Notes: generated by a model not told the origin, from the sequence alone. DNA of 64,000 nucleotides from Taudactylus pleione (GCA_031769625.1 JAUIMM010000040.1:12654501-12718500), one strand, 5' to 3'; positions 43,721 through 56,405 are shown, counted from the first letter of the stretch. Program-made: numbers and translations.

Positions 43721-45785
43721 CTTTTGTTCAACCAGATCATTAAGCAGCCTGATCTGTAACTAGTTCACATAGCCATGGTGGGCCAAGCTCATAATGATGA
43801 GGCTGAATAACCAGATTGTGATGGGCTGAATCAGTGTGGTTGGCCTACGGCTGTACAAGCAAACAGAATAAGGATGCCGGAAAGCTAAATGTTCAAGCAT
43901 AATGATATAAAGGGCCTGTTTCAGAGGTGGACTCTATTGCGTCCACTGGTACTTTTGTTTGCAGAGTCACGGCAGTGATAATATACAAATGCTAGTATCA
44001 GCCCCCACTGGTGCAGTAGCCAGCGTCTGAAGGTGCATGCACTGTCAGCACATTGTAGCACCACCGGTGATACTTCACACGCCATTATCGGCACACCATC
44101 CTGTGCACAATCACCACTTACACCAGCTCTATGACAGGTGCAGTTTCTCCTTCTGAACACGGTCTCTGTGGCTGTGGCTCTGCATCTGAGAAAGCAGCCG
44201 CTGTCACTAATATGCCCGTCTCACCCCCATAACATGCTCATGAGACATATGTATATTTTTTTGTGTTCACTTCAGACCACCTCCTAATCACCTCCCAGGA
44301 ATGCTATCACTTTGCCTTCCCATTTCTGATATCGCCTCTCCCAATCGCAATAGAATCATTCAGTGTAAAAATAATGAAAACACTGCGCTTTAATATTCAA
44401 GCCGGGACATTGACATTAGTACAACACACATGAATTAAAAGTGAATATATATATGGTTTATTTAATGGAGCCAAATCGCACCACACAAATCACATTAATT
44501 AGATATACATGAATAATTAAAAACAATTAGCACAAGGAATCCTATTAAGCATAAACACAGTAAATGCAATGTATTCAGCAGAAAGAGTTGATCAGACTCT
44601 TATATAGGTACTAAAAAAGAATAATAGAGACATAAAAAGTATCCAAAATGAGGGTAGCCAAGAAGATATCAAAAAGAGAAATAATATCCCGATGGCTGAT
44701 ACAAATTAGTGACTCTAAAATATATCCCTGGGGTTCCTATCAGGAATCGGACATGTAGCAGTTTTCCTCTGGTAATGGATATTAAATATAGCCTGACAGT
44801 ACTGTGTTGGAGAAATAGTTCGCCATATATATAAGAGGATCTGTATCTCTATATATCCACTGCTACTTGTCAAAGTCCCGTATATCCGTGTCTGCTCACA
44901 GCAGATTGATTAGTGGTGGATATTCACTGACACCCTATATCTGAGTGTACCTTAGGGCAAGAAGGAACAAGTCCAGTAATATCATCTGCCACCGGGTACT
45001 CACGACTCTTGTATCAATATGATGACAGCGGCGCAGGTGCAAAGGTCCACCGCGGGACGCTTACAGCCACCGTCTATGTGTACCGAAGGCAGCACAAACA
45101 GCACAGCGTGTTAAGAGCCGGAAACACTGACCATGTATGATGACGCTGAACCCGGGCGGCTTCACGTATCCAAGCCGCCCAGTGGCTCTGAGTTACAACC
45201 TGGAAAATACCGAGCAGCGCTTGTCCATCAGCCAGGTGGGTAGTGGTCAGTGTAGAATAACAAGCCCAGGGTGGATCTCCAGGAACAAATGAGGGAGCAG
45301 CAAAACGCTGAATCATTGAGTGTTCCCTCTGTGTAACGCATGCATCATAGGGGTTTTCAGGACTTTTCAGGCATGAGCAGTAGCAAATAATAGCTCAATC
45401 ATATAAACATCAGCAGTGCGTTCGAATTGAATGCACCTTTGAATAAGGACCAAAATCAGATTGCTCATAATCAGGTCAGCTGCTCATGTTCTCTCCATAC
45501 ACACAGAGTGATGTCTGGGAAAAATAGGTCTCTGTGACTCGGTCCGATCCATACATCGTTTCATAGCCACCATTATTTATTAGTACATACTTGCACCAAT
45601 CCTGTTCCACATTATATATAAATACTGCACTACCATGCAGAGAGGAACCAGTGTAATGGCCACTACCATAGTTCTGTATACTGTACAAAGTCTAAGTTCT
45701 ATCCATTGTCTCTGTAGGAGTTTAAAAGACATTTGTGACCTTTCAGAAGGTATTATAGAGTGTGCAGATCTCCAGGACACTTAGG
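43721..45785. other. Unclassified intergenic sequence
   Basis: 43914-44340 begins gggcctgtttcagaggtgg and resembles the degraded foldback at 28874. 44370-45320 is an unassigned block, AT-rich then GC-rich (45000-45300), in the style of a retroelement terminal region but without repeats I can pair. No gene signature. Confidence 0.4.
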
Positions 45786-46028
45786 CTGGGTACACACTAG
45801 AGCGATATCGGCACAAATGTAGTTTCCAGGCAAATTGGAATGACATATTGTGTGGCTCGCACAGTGTGTACGCCTGACTGCTCGCTCCTATGCGTCATAT
45901 ATGACATTTCTGGTTGGCCATGCTGCATGTTCTATCAGAAGATATCCTGTATGACCCCATGCTTCTGGATGCGGCAACTGAACTATATATCAAACAGTCG
46001 CACGATTTATCGTTCAGTGTGTATGGGT
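45786..46028. mobile_element. Foldback MITE (GGGTACACACTAGAGCGATAT)
   Basis: The left end gggtacacactagagcgatat is answered by cgatttatcgttcagtgtgta on the right. Non-coding. Confidence 0.65.
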
Positions 46029-46751
46029 CACTGCAATGTTGTTCCTTTGGTTACCCCATCTGCTGGGAAACACATGAAGTGTTCCCGATCTTAGTCTAAC
46101 ACCACTGATACTTCTTATTCTAGGTAGCCCTAGGCAAAGCATTTTTCATTATCTTAACAATTTGGGATTAACTAAGAAACAATAGTGTAGCTGTGTAGCA
46201 TGCAATGGTGGGTAGGAAACAAAAAGAACTTCATTTTTAAATCTTTGCTTGCATCAAACACAAAAACTGACATAGAAGCCAATGGAAATGTTTAATTCTC
46301 GATGATCTACTGGACAACATGAATGCTTGAAATCAGATTGGTGTAACTCTACTCCAATCAGTACTACTGCAGAACCTTCATTATCCATTGCAAAGGCAAA
46401 TACAGTAGAGTTGGATAATCAAAAATAAATTGTGGAGTTTTGAAATACAGTAATGGTCAATAGTAACAAATAAAAACATTTTTAAAAAAACATTTGCATA
46501 ATAAAAGTTCTACTAATAATCACTGAATGGAGTCAACATTTTTTGTTCTCTATGTCTTGATCCAGTTCCTGGTATTGTTGCTCCCAGAATAGTAACACGT
46601 TAATAAGAGTGCATTACTACATTTGGCACATTGCAGTTTTCCATTTAGAAAATAGGGAAACCTTAGTTAAGTGAAAGCACATTAGCAAAGTCATTGATAA
46701 GGAATGTTCAATGTAATGTAAAACTCACATAGAATAGATTATAGGAAACAA

Positions 46752-47248
46752 TGGGGCTAATCCAGCATTGCATGTAACTGCAATGCTGAACGCAGATTCC
46801 CAATTATCAGAAATCTGCGGGTGCACAGGACCCATTCTGCGAATGTGCAGAAGGGATCCTTTGTGATCACACGCAGCCCCTGCTATGCTTCTGCTTGATT
46901 GACAGGCAGAGGCATTTAAGGGGCGGTGTGGGGATGGGCATCTTTCCTGGAAATAGGGGCATGTCGGCCCGTTTTCCAGGAGTGGCAAGGCCAGGGGCTG
47001 TGCCATGGACACAGTTTCCTGGCCTTGCAAGCCGGCCAGCCTGTGTAAGCTGAGGCTTACTCCTTACTCAGCTGGCGGCGCCATCCACTTATGGTCACAA
47101 TGGTTTTCCCAGCCTGAGACCTCGGTCGCAATGCTGGAATCGCAGGGGGTGTCATACACCTCCTGCTGCATTTTTATATTTTTGAGGACAGAATTGCAAA
47201 ATTGCTTGCGTACAGCTTTGTAAATCCGTCCTCTGCTGAGTTAGCCCC
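46752..47248. mobile_element. Foldback MITE (GGGGCTAATCCAGCATTGC)
   Basis: The ends ggggctaa and ttagcccc, and the subterminal gcattgcatgtaactgcaatgc, support a foldback of about 500 bp. Minus- and plus-strand frames inside match no known family. Confidence 0.6.
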
Positions 47249-49605
47249 AATGTTCTGTATTGATGGCTGACACTAGTAGACATAGTCATTTATTAAAGCA
47301 TCATGCTTATTTTATAGACTCACTCAGAACATCACGTTCTGTGTTTCATGTTACTGTATATTTCAAAGACAACAGGAGATCAAATGGCGTAAACTGGTTT
47401 AATAATGTATGACAGCTATTAGATGTTCTAGAAAAGTGTCTGATTTCTGGAAACTTATTTAACAATTTATAGTGCCTTTCTGATATGATCATTGTAATGT
47501 CACTGACGCAGAAATAAGCTATGGGAGAGGCGGTAACTTGAAGATGAGTTAATGAAGCTATTCATTGTAGTGTATACTGTTTCTACTACACACGGCTCCC
47601 ATTCTATACCTCAAAAAGTATACTATAATATTATAATTTTTATAATAAGATTACATTTTTAATTTAACAAAGCAATAGTAAATGCTTGCACATTATTTAT
47701 CTTGGAGGTGCATAAATGTCTTAGCTGTCTTTGCAATAAAACCTAAACATGGCATCATAGATGCCTAATGATTACAACACAGCTAAGGGATTTTGTTACA
47801 CAATATAATACTAATAGTATCCTTAAAATAACATTCTAAAGGACATAGGGGTCTAAGTTCTAATAATCATGGACCAGCCCCTATTATTATCTATCCATAT
47901 CTCCGGGGATAATTTCATTTTTAATTAAAATATTCCTGCTATGTACAAAGGGGAACTTGCAGGGACAGCAGTTGAGGTAACCACTGTTCCTGCGAGTTAT
48001 ATCCCCGGCACATTGTACAAGTATTTCACAGAAGAGAAAGACTTCTCAGGGGCAAGCTGACACCGCGCATGCGCACAGTGTCAGTCTCCAGAGCCAGCCG
48101 GAGGCTACGAAAGAGAGATTGAAAGATCTCTCTCCTGTTCCTGTAGCCTCCATAGGCTTTCAGTAGTTTGCACCATCTGAAGATGGTATAAAGTACCGGG
48201 GCTAAACTCCGCAAAGCTTTCCTTTTTGGAGTTTAGTACATGGGGGTCAGATCGTAGTCCCCATTGATAATAATGGGGACTGCAATCTGAAGTGCTAATT
48301 AGCACTTTGCCAGAGATTTCTGTAAAATCTCCTGAATTGTGCCATTAGTACACAGGAACAATACATAAAATTATGCAGAAACTGAAGTTTCTGCATAATT
48401 TTATGCAAAAAACAGCTTGATACATAGGCCCCATGGTCATTTGTTGTATTCAGGAAAACAACACATATCTTTATTTACTAGATAGCAGTTCTTTTGTTAT
48501 TTTTTTTTACCAGTGAGCACAATTACATTCATTTCCAATATTTAACATGTTCATCTTTGCGATATCTTTTAATGTATATCAATAAAATTTAAAATTTTAA
48601 CTTATAAAGTGGTCTCAAGTGCACCTAGAGCAGTACTTTCTTTTTCTTTGTTTGGTTCTATCATTTAGAAATGAGTAGTGTGTAGCACCTCAACTTAACT
48701 CTTGATAAAGAGATGGTATTATACCAATTGTAATACATGAGTATAATTATGACAATGAGGCCAGCTGGGTCAAATCAAATGGTAAAATACTGGTGCGCGA
48801 TTGTTTTTTGTATGTGTTAATCATCATGAAGAGTGTTTATCGAGACTTTCACATTTAATGCAACTTGTTGGAATACTTTTAAACTTTAGTATTCAATTAA
48901 ATACAATGTTATTTACATGGGATATAAGACTTTACAGAACTCCAGACGGTTGTCTGCAATAACGATTGGTCAGCTGCCGCTGCTTGTCTAGTCAGCTGCA
49001 CAGCAATTGATCAATATGACATGAATACTCCTCCAGCATCTAATGCCTAGAGAAGCAGCTGTGAAGGAGATGGCTAGAGGGGGTGAGGCATCTGCTAGTT
49101 GGGATAAGGATTCTTAATTACCAAAAAATATATACAGTATATTTTATTGGGAATCCCTTTTATTCAACTTCAATCTATTTTCAGACCTCTGTAAGGGCAG
49201 CAAGTTGACCTGTTGTGTGAGCAAAACTATTAATTAAAAAAATGTCCAGGAAATAGTAGTGATAATACTGGTCATCATACAAACAACAAACAAGTCTTCC
49301 ATATTAAATTATACATTACAACTTGACATGCCAAAGTAAACTATTAAGTAACATTTATTAAACCAGTGAAGTTCATGAAATTATATGTTCTCAACGATTG
49401 GAGAAAATTGTGTAAATTCTGAAAACATTTTTAACAATATACTACACAAATGTTATGTACACACAAAGAAAACAGTACTCTCAGCACCTCTACAGCACTG
49501 CATGGGTTCTCTCTACACTCAGTCATTTTACCCATCTTTTCTGCAAAGTTCTCTGCAAACATAATACAGGTAGTTGCATTTGAAAAATGTGCTGTACCGA
49601 AGCCA
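47249..49605. other. Intergenic, hairpins only
   Basis: A GC-richer block at 47940-48430 with a strong hairpin at 48365-48405 (atgcagaaactgaagtttctgcat) is probably a foldback element. The rest is AT-rich. No gene is recognised between asb15 and lmod2. Confidence 0.45.
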
Positions 49606-49769
49606 TTTATTGTATGCAAGTGTTTCTACATCCCTACAAAGCAGATTATATCCTGGTCTCAGCCTTAATACCCCTCCCTGTCCCTCCACCCTATCTTACC
49701 CTTGTCCCCACATCACATTCTAATAATTTTGTAGAATCTATTCTTAAACGCTTTGCCAGTTCCAGTCAC

Positions 49770-49960
49770 ATGCACAGGCGCTTGACACACCGATTAGTAT
49801 TGTATTTTAGACAGAGGACTTCCTATTTAATGTCACTTGTTCATTTACTAGCTTGTACACTTGCTATCTTTTGGCAAACTGTCACTGTACTGTTTGTGAA
49901 AACTTTAATAAAGTTCTTAAATACAAAGTGCAATAAAGCCCTGTTTAAATTTGAAATGAT
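49770..49960 (+). other. Possible LINE 3' end
   Basis: The plus-strand tail gtttgtgaaaactttaataa looks like the 3' end of a retroelement, but no coding part is visible before it. It overlaps the region where asb15 transcripts (opposite strand) may end: minus-strand ATTAAA signals lie at about 50004-50022 and AATAAA at 49606-49611. Confidence 0.3.
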
Positions 49961-50245
49961 ATTCACTTTTTACATCACCGGTATTACTCCGGTGCAAGAA
50001 ACACATTTAATGACATATTTAATAACACAACCATAACATATATTATGCAGTATAATAATAGATTCAATTACTTTTTTCCTTTCTGTGCTGGTTCTGTAAC
50101 TGTTGGCTTGTAATTCCTAAATCCTTAACATGAAACATAGCAGAATACTTGCATGGGGTTATCAAGAAACCACTTTTTAAATAAGGAACTCTTTGCACTA
50201 TCAATTACAAGTAGTAATCTATCTACCATCAAGTAGTGTAATTTA

Positions 50246-50421
50246 TCAAGTGTCCAAGTTTAAACCCTTTCCATATAAATCATACTCTTTATACATTAAA
50301 AATGATTTAAGAAGAGATGGCAACGGAAATCTCTTCATTGAAGGCAGACTCTGTAATCTCTCCAGCCCAACAAGTTTGCGTAGTTCCAGCCGGCACAAGT
50401 GCTTTAGTGGACGAGGATTTT
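50246..50421 (-). CDS. asb15: ASB-family terminal exon with SOCS box, probable asb15
   Basis: After a minus-strand acceptor CTATTTTTAG the exon completes one codon and encodes about 57 residues before TGA (50248-50246). It reads NPRPLKHLCRLELRKLVG, then FPLPSLLKSFLMYKEYDLYG. This is a SOCS box: the PLKHLCRxxLR helix binds elongin C, and the LPxP-like segment with LLxxFLMY contacts Cullin-5. ASB proteins pair ankyrin repeats with this box to recruit substrates to Cullin-RING ubiquitin ligases. The asb15 assignment rests on the position upstream of lmod2 on the same strand, the known vertebrate gene order. The ankyrin exons are not seen in the remaining 13.5 kb and must lie beyond the window or escape detection. 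Confidence 0.8.
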
Positions 50422-50905
50422 CTAAAAATAGAGCACAAAAGAATAAATAAATTTCCTTATCCTAATTTATAGCATCCTGGAGATGCACATGGCATCTTCT
50501 CTAATTTGTGGCAACTGACGCTGATTACCATAGGCTGGGAATGGGGATGAGTTGACTTCTCACATTTGTTTCTGCAAATAACAATATGTAAAGGTACCGG
50601 CCATGTAGAATCATCGACAACATTACAGTTCTGACATCACTTTCTTTATTCTGTATATAAATGTGCATGTCACACATCATAGGAAAAGAAATTATCACAA
50701 CAGTTTACATTTTATAATGTATAATGTAATCCCCCCCCCCTTTTATATCTATAATTGACCCTTTGTTACCAGTTACAATGGTGTCTATATGTACCCACCC
50801 ATAACCTCATGTTAAGTGGTTTACCTTTTTTCTATTTTATCAGTGCCTCCACCCAAGTATTCATTGCCGGTATGGGCCTACTTAGGAAAACCCATAGTTA
50901 TGTTA

Positions 50906-50910
<5 letters not shown>
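50422..50910. other. Probable asb15 intron
   Basis: No coding or repeat signature except a C9 run near 50730. Confidence 0.4.

Positions 50911-50947
<37 letters not shown>
50911..50947. repeat. (TA)n microsatellite
   Basis: About 37 bp of pure TA after a tgtgtg run. Confidence 0.95.
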
Positions 50948-50952
<5 letters not shown>

Positions 50953-51000
50953 ACCACATATGCAGAGCCTCTCACAGTCCTGTTGTTTCCATGTCAACAG

Positions 51001-51844
51001 TACTAAGATCCTAATAAACTCACTGGTCATCTCCAGATTGGTTTACTGTAACCTCCTCCTATCTGGCCTCCCCAACTCCCATCTCACTCCACTCCAATTT
51101 GTCCTCACTGCTGCCACTTGACTCCTCTTTCTCTCCAAACGCTCTACATCTGCCTCCCCTCAATTACAAGCCCTCCACTGGCTCCTCTTCCCCTTCAGAA
51201 CCCAATTCAAGGTTCTCACACTCACTTACTAAGCCCTCACACACTCCTCTCCAATTTACATCTCTGACCTCATCTCCCTTCACTCTCCTGTCCGCCCTCT
51301 TCGTTCAACAAATACATGCCGCCTCTCATGCCAACTGATTACTTCCGCCCACTCCTGCCTCCAAGATTTTGCCCATGCTGCTCCCTACCTTTGGAACTCT
51401 CTCCCTCTTCCCATCAGACTCTCCACAATCCTTCAAACGGGCTCTCAAGACCCACTACTTCATCAATGCTTTCCAGCTCTCATCCTAACTTGCTGCTACA
51501 TTCTCCCTCCTCCCTGTCTTCCCCATCTGTATCATGTCTGTCTGTCTGCCCCTCCCCTTGAGAATGTAAGCTCTTGCGAGCAGGGCCCTCTACCCTCTTG
51601 TGCTTCTCCTTACTTTATTTTCATCTGCTTCTTACTCACCACTAGGACACCTAACACTTGGTTACTTATGCTGTGTTGCTTATTTGGGTGTTATGGACAC
51701 CAATGTATCAATGTATATTATGCATGTCCTTGTCCTGCATTGTATTGTATTGTACTGTAAGTCACTTTTTTTGGTTATGTACTTTGTAAGGCGCTGGGCA
51801 ACACTTGTGGCGCCATATAAATAAATGATAATATATATATATAT
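51001..51844 (+). mobile_element. L2/CR1-group LINE, 5'-truncated
   Basis: The plus strand encodes the end of a reverse transcriptase: SRLVYCNLLLSGLP, a SRLDYCN-type motif, then ISDLIS and YLWNSLPLPIR, matching the C-terminal part of CR1/L2 ORF2 in broken frames. The 3' tail contains gtaaggcgctgggcaacac and gcgccatataaataaat, the usual L2-type end, and runs into (TA)n. Confidence 0.82.
51050..51500 (+). pseudogene. L2/CR1 ORF2 C-terminal remnant
   Basis: Conserved pieces of the post-RT region (SRLVYCNLLLSGLP; WNSLPLP) lie in one frame interrupted by at least two stops. Not functional. No endonuclease domain or RT catalytic core is left. Confidence 0.75.
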
Positions 51845-52138
51845 AATACAATATGGTACTGAAAATAGCACTTATCACCGTGGATTTCTGTGTGAGTGCT
51901 TATCTTTAAATAATTAGTCTGTTCAACGATAATCCCGATCCCACGGTGGCAGCTGAATGTTCTCCAATTGGACCGTTGTTGTAAGATCCCACAAGTTTAT
52001 GAAAATAGAAGAAGTGAGAACAAGCGCCTTATAGTGTAATATGGTAAATTAAATATCTGAACACTGTTTAATAATTATGTGTACCGTATTAAGCTAAATT
52101 AATTGGCATGTAGTGTAGTGTCTTTCCCTGGATCCAAT

Positions 52139-52603
52139 CCAGCAATACTTCTATCACATGCAATGTGTGACACTTAACTCCAACATTCCCAGCGAAAAGG
52201 GAGAGAAGAATTCTCTCATAGTGTAATAATTTTAATAATAAGATTTTTACATTTTTTTTATAAATGTTTTATTAATTTTATAAATTACATTTAATTTATA
52301 AATTACATTTAATAAAAAAAATGTATAATAAAAAAATGACTTTGTCAGGAAGTCTTGCTAGTATTGCCTAAGTGGCGAAACGCATTGAGGAAGAGGTGGC
52401 CCCATTACTACAATCTGCAACAACTCTCAGATAAGCCTTTTTGAAACTTTTAAATGTAATTACCCATTTTTATGTGTGTTTAGTGTGATATATATATAAT
52501 AAACTGTGTTAAATTATTACACTATGAGAGTATACTTCTCTCCATTTTTGCTGGGAACGTTGCAGTTAAGTACCACGCATTGCATGTAATAGAAGTATTG
52601 CTG

Positions 52604-52606
<3 letters not shown>
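52139..52606. mobile_element. Penelope-like or similar remnant: inverted repeat around a cgaaacgc motif
   Basis: The arms 52139-52232 and 52511-52606 are inverted (agcaatacttctatcacatg / catgtaatagaagtattgct; agtgtaataa / ttattacact). Between them lies tgcctaagtggcgaaacgca. In many animals Penelope-like terminal regions carry hammerhead-ribozyme-like motifs ending in CGAAAC. No protein-coding part is present. Confidence 0.45.

Positions 52607-52608
<2 letters not shown>

Positions 52609-52648
<40 letters not shown>
52609..52648. repeat. (TA)n microsatellite
   Basis: About 40 bp of pure TA. Confidence 0.95.
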
Positions 52649-52650
<2 letters not shown>

Positions 52651-53400
52651 GCTTGCCTGGGTAAGCCCAAAGATACACCCAAGTATCCATATTACTCCCT
52701 ATAGTGTAGTGTGTTTAAAAGGCATGTTAGTTGTAAACAATATTAGAACACAATAAATACCATTTACAAATACACCTGTTCCTTGTTCTTTTTGGATCCT
52801 TGCATCACACTTCCAGGATAGTAAACGCAATTACATATAGATTTAACATTCTTTATATGGATGAAATTCCAAGTAAATAAGTAAATACATTTACCTCATT
52901 ACATGACATAACGGTACTGTGTTGTACATTCACATACATATAAGTTTATCTGAACAGTGCAGTAACATCATGCATGAATAACAATATATTTATGTATATA
53001 TCCTTAATACTAAGCTCTAAAAGACTTGTTGCAGTCCTTTAGTAAGGTAAGTATTTATTGTGAATATTACACTCTTTCCCTCCTGAGTGTTAATTTTAGT
53101 TCCTTTTAGAGGTAACAATATATTTAATTCAAGATACATAAATAGTTCCTGTGCAGCTCTGCCAATTGCTGCTATCAGAAGCTAAAACTGAATAGTTGGC
53201 TTACTGTATGACTAAATGTCAATATACCACCCCCCAACTCTTTAGCCAGTCTGGTAGATAATGAGAGAGCATTAGAGATACAGTAAATGAGATTATTAAC
53301 TGCAGGTAACACTGTCGGCAGCTATCTGTGTGCCTGTCCAGCTCTCCTTCATTATACAGTAGCTGTATGTGTGCAGTGCATGTGATTTAGGGGGAGATGT
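52649..53400. other. No gene recognised
   Basis: AT-rich sequence. I looked for minus-strand ankyrin exons of asb15 here and saw none. Confidence 0.4.
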
Positions 53401-53555
53401 ACTAAGCCTTGGAGAGTGATAAAATGGATGAAGATAAAGTACCAACCAATCAGCTCCTAACTGTCATTTTTCAAACACAGCCTGTAACCTTACAGTTAGG
53501 AGCTGATTGGTTGGTACTTTATCTATCTCCACTTTATCACTCTCCAAGGCTTAGT
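53401..53555. mobile_element. Foldback MITE (CCAACCAATCAGCTCC)
   Basis: The ends actaagccttggagagtgat and atcactctccaaggcttagt are inverted, and the inner arm agtaccaaccaatcagctcc is repeated inverted. A compact 155-bp element. Confidence 0.87.
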
Positions 53556-53639
53556 GTTTTTCCCTTTTATTACTCACTGACAGCCAATAGTAATGAACCT
53601 CTGCTAACTGCAGCTGTGTAGAATACCAGGATACCCCTC

Positions 53640-54055
53640 TTTACTGCGCTGGGAGGACTGGCTATTTGCTGGCAACTGTCCTCTATCTCCTACCTATTCC
53701 TGATCAGCTGAAGGAGGCTGGACTCTACTTCAAGCCGCTACCGCCACTGCCAGACTGCCTGGTGCGGATCACATCACTTTGGCTCAGCTGACAGATTACT
53801 CCCCGCCGTGGACCTCTGCTGCCACTGCTCCACTGTGGTGCTGACTGACAGCAGCTGAATGCCTGTCAGGCACCACTCACCATCGGTCATCACCAGGTAA
53901 GTGCTTTACAGCCCCTGCTGCGATACCCATCACCCACACTCACTCAGAGGCATCACCGGGTGTGGTGACACCTGGTGCACTCTTCATATCCCCTTGCGTG
54001 GCGAAGCCACACACGCCCACACCCCTATAGCGACGCCACTGCACTTACTTTACCC
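53640..54055. other. GC-rich unassigned stretch
   Basis: It ends with tatagcgacgccactgc, which looks like a transposon terminus without its partner. No coding frame of note. Confidence 0.4.
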
Positions 54056-54356
54056 ATACCTCCCAACATGACCCTCTCCAGGAGGGACACAATGCTCTGG
54101 TCCTGGACTTCCCTGGTCATTTATGATTGGTGGTGGCTCCAGAGGTGGGGCTGCAGTACAGTCCAAAATTCAAATAGGGGAGTCACACCAACTGCCAGTG
54201 AGTCCCAGCCAGTGATGTTTGGCAGTGTGTGAAATGACAGTTGGTGTGGCTCCCCTATTTGAATTTTGAACTGTGCTGCAGCCCCACCTCTTACCAGGGA
54301 AGTCCAGGACCAGAGCATTGTGTCCCTCCTGGAGAGGGTCATGATGGGAGGTATGC
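54056..54356. mobile_element. Foldback MITE (CATACCTCCCAACATGACC)
   Basis: The arms of about 120 bp are inverted: catacctcccaacatgaccc / gggtcatgatgggaggtatg and cactgccaaac / gtttggcagtg. The inner segment ggcagttggtgtggctcccc also occurs in the repeats at 1735 and 17070. Frames on both strands mirror each other and are not genes. Confidence 0.87.
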
Positions 54357-54799
54357 TTTACCACTCCTGAGCCTGTCTGTTTGTTTATAGCCCTATTTAC
54401 TGCTCAGATACAGCTCAGACTTCAAGGAGGCAAGTGATGGAGGTGGGAAGCTGCCTAGCCTGCGCTGCCACTGGCATCCATCAGCTCCCTCACTGGCTTC
54501 ACCCCTCCTGTCCCTGGAAGCCTGTTCACAACTCATGTCTACAGCTCATCTGCTGCTCAGGACAGGAAGGGGGGGGAGGGATCTGCAGTCTACCTGCCAG
54601 CTGCTCCTGATAGCTCCTATATACCCACCCTCTTTCTCTGGCAGGAACCACTTCCTTCCCAGCCGTATCACTCCGCCCACCTCTTCCACAGTGCATGTGC
54701 ATCCCACACATTGAGGCACATCATCACCACAGACAGAAACACCACACAAATCTATATGCAAATACATGAATTACATACACGTGCATACACAAATTATTT

Positions 54800-54802
<3 letters not shown>

Positions 54803-54834
<32 letters not shown>
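54803..54834. repeat. (TA)n microsatellite
   Basis: About 30 bp of pure TA. Confidence 0.9.
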
Positions 54835-54837
<3 letters not shown>

Positions 54838-55059
54838 CTTTCAGTAATGGATTCCCTAGAATGATGTAAATAGGTGAATTACTACAATAGTTATATGTTT
54901 GTACATAAATATTATATTAGCCATACACCAATATGGCTACAATAATATATTGTGATTACTAAAACATGTATCTTTATGAATCAATCTGAAGCCCCTGATT
55001 CCGTCAAATTCTGGTGAATTATAAGACTGAATAAACCATTTCACCCATAAGTACTTGAA

Positions 55060-55226
55060 TTTCACCCATAAGTACTTTAGAAGTGGAGATGTTGCCCATA
55101 GCAACCAATCAAATTCTACTTAACATTTAACTAACACCTTCTAGAAGATAATAGCTAGAATCTGAATGGTTGCTATGGGCAACATCTCCACTTCTAAAAA
55201 CTCTCACTTTAGTAAATTTACCCCAA
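55060..55226. mobile_element. Foldback MITE (GTTGCCCATAGCAACCAATC)
   Basis: Two arms with agaagtggagatgttgccc and its inverted partner gggcaacatctccacttct; the right end is actttagtaaatttacccc. Same family as the half copy at 18184. Confidence 0.85.
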
Positions 55227-55436
55227 GTAATATACTAAACAGACATATGGAGTAGAGTTAAAGGTTAATCTTTTTTTACACTTTCAGTATAAGCAATATT
55301 TTTCCATGACACAGTATGAATTGTGTATTTTAGAGAAATTCTATGGATTAACTACAATATGTTTAAAAAGACAGTTGTAATTCATAACAGTTTACTAATA
55401 TACAAGACTATTACATTAGTAAGAAGAGAAAATCCC

Positions 55437-55560
55437 ATATATTTATTATTTATTTATTAACAGTTTCTTATACAGCGCAGCAAATTCAGTTGCACTTTAT
55501 ATATGCACTGTAACAATCAAAATTGACTCAATTGTACAAGTTTCAATATAATGCTCAATC
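55437..55560 (-). mobile_element. L2-type LINE tail fragment
   Basis: tttcttatacagcgcagcaaa and cagttgcactttata form the inverted 3' tail typical of L2-group elements. Confidence 0.5.
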
Positions 55561-56239
55561 AAAATGTGTACAGCTCATTGACGAAGTAACAAAATGATGT
55601 GTCCATGAACATACTCGCATTAAATATAATAATAAATATAATAAAAGCTCAGTCCATAAATTGTACTTTCAGGGGCTGATACAGAGTTCCACGTGAAAGT
55701 CCCCCAGAACACAGGCGCAATTTCTAGTCACTATAAAAGAGGCAAATACACGTCTATGGAAAGCTGCAACTATAGCAACATACGTGCTGGTTGGAAGCAG
55801 TAGACTATGCGTCATATTTAGAACAGGCGTAGGTCACATACCCTTACACCCATCATACTTGCCAACTTTAATGATCTCATCTCAAGAAGAAGCCTGGAGA
55901 GCTGATGCAGCTGACAGCTTCGGGGGCATGGCTGGGCTCTCCACGTCATTAGACTTCTGTCATGGTAAAATGGCGAGATTTGCGGGTCCTTGGGGAGGGG
56001 ACATAACCAAATGATGCAATTCGTGTCATTTTAGAGCCACCCCTCCCTATGGACCTGAGATTCTCCGTATTATCTCCCCATCCTGCCCAATTCACTAGAA
56101 AGTGGGTGGGATGCCGGAGATCCATCTACTCTTCCGGGGGTTCGGGGGGTACCTGAAAAATCAGGAGCCTCCCGCAACTTCATGGAGATTAGGCGAGTGT
56201 GACACCCATGTTTTAAACTATTTGCTTCATTTGCAGAAT
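55561..56239. other. Foldback-like but unpaired sequence
   Basis: catcatacttgccaactttaa at 55850 resembles a foldback terminus. The GC-rich stretch to 56190 contains no recognisable protein. Confidence 0.4.
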
Positions 56240-56405
56240 ACACATTTTATTATTATTATTATTATTATTATAATTATTATCATTATTTTTTATTTGTTAG
56301 GCGCCACAAGTTGCTCTGTACAAGAGGTAGACATAAAAACAATCAAAGTAAACAGTATAAATACAATGCACAACAGTAAACTATCACTGGAGTACAAAGC
56401 ATAAA
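56240..56405 (-). mobile_element. L2-type LINE tail fragment with (ATT)n
   Basis: A run of ATT (56247-56280) precedes tttgttaggcgccacaagt and ctctgtacaagagg, the inverted L2-type 3' tail. Confidence 0.6.
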
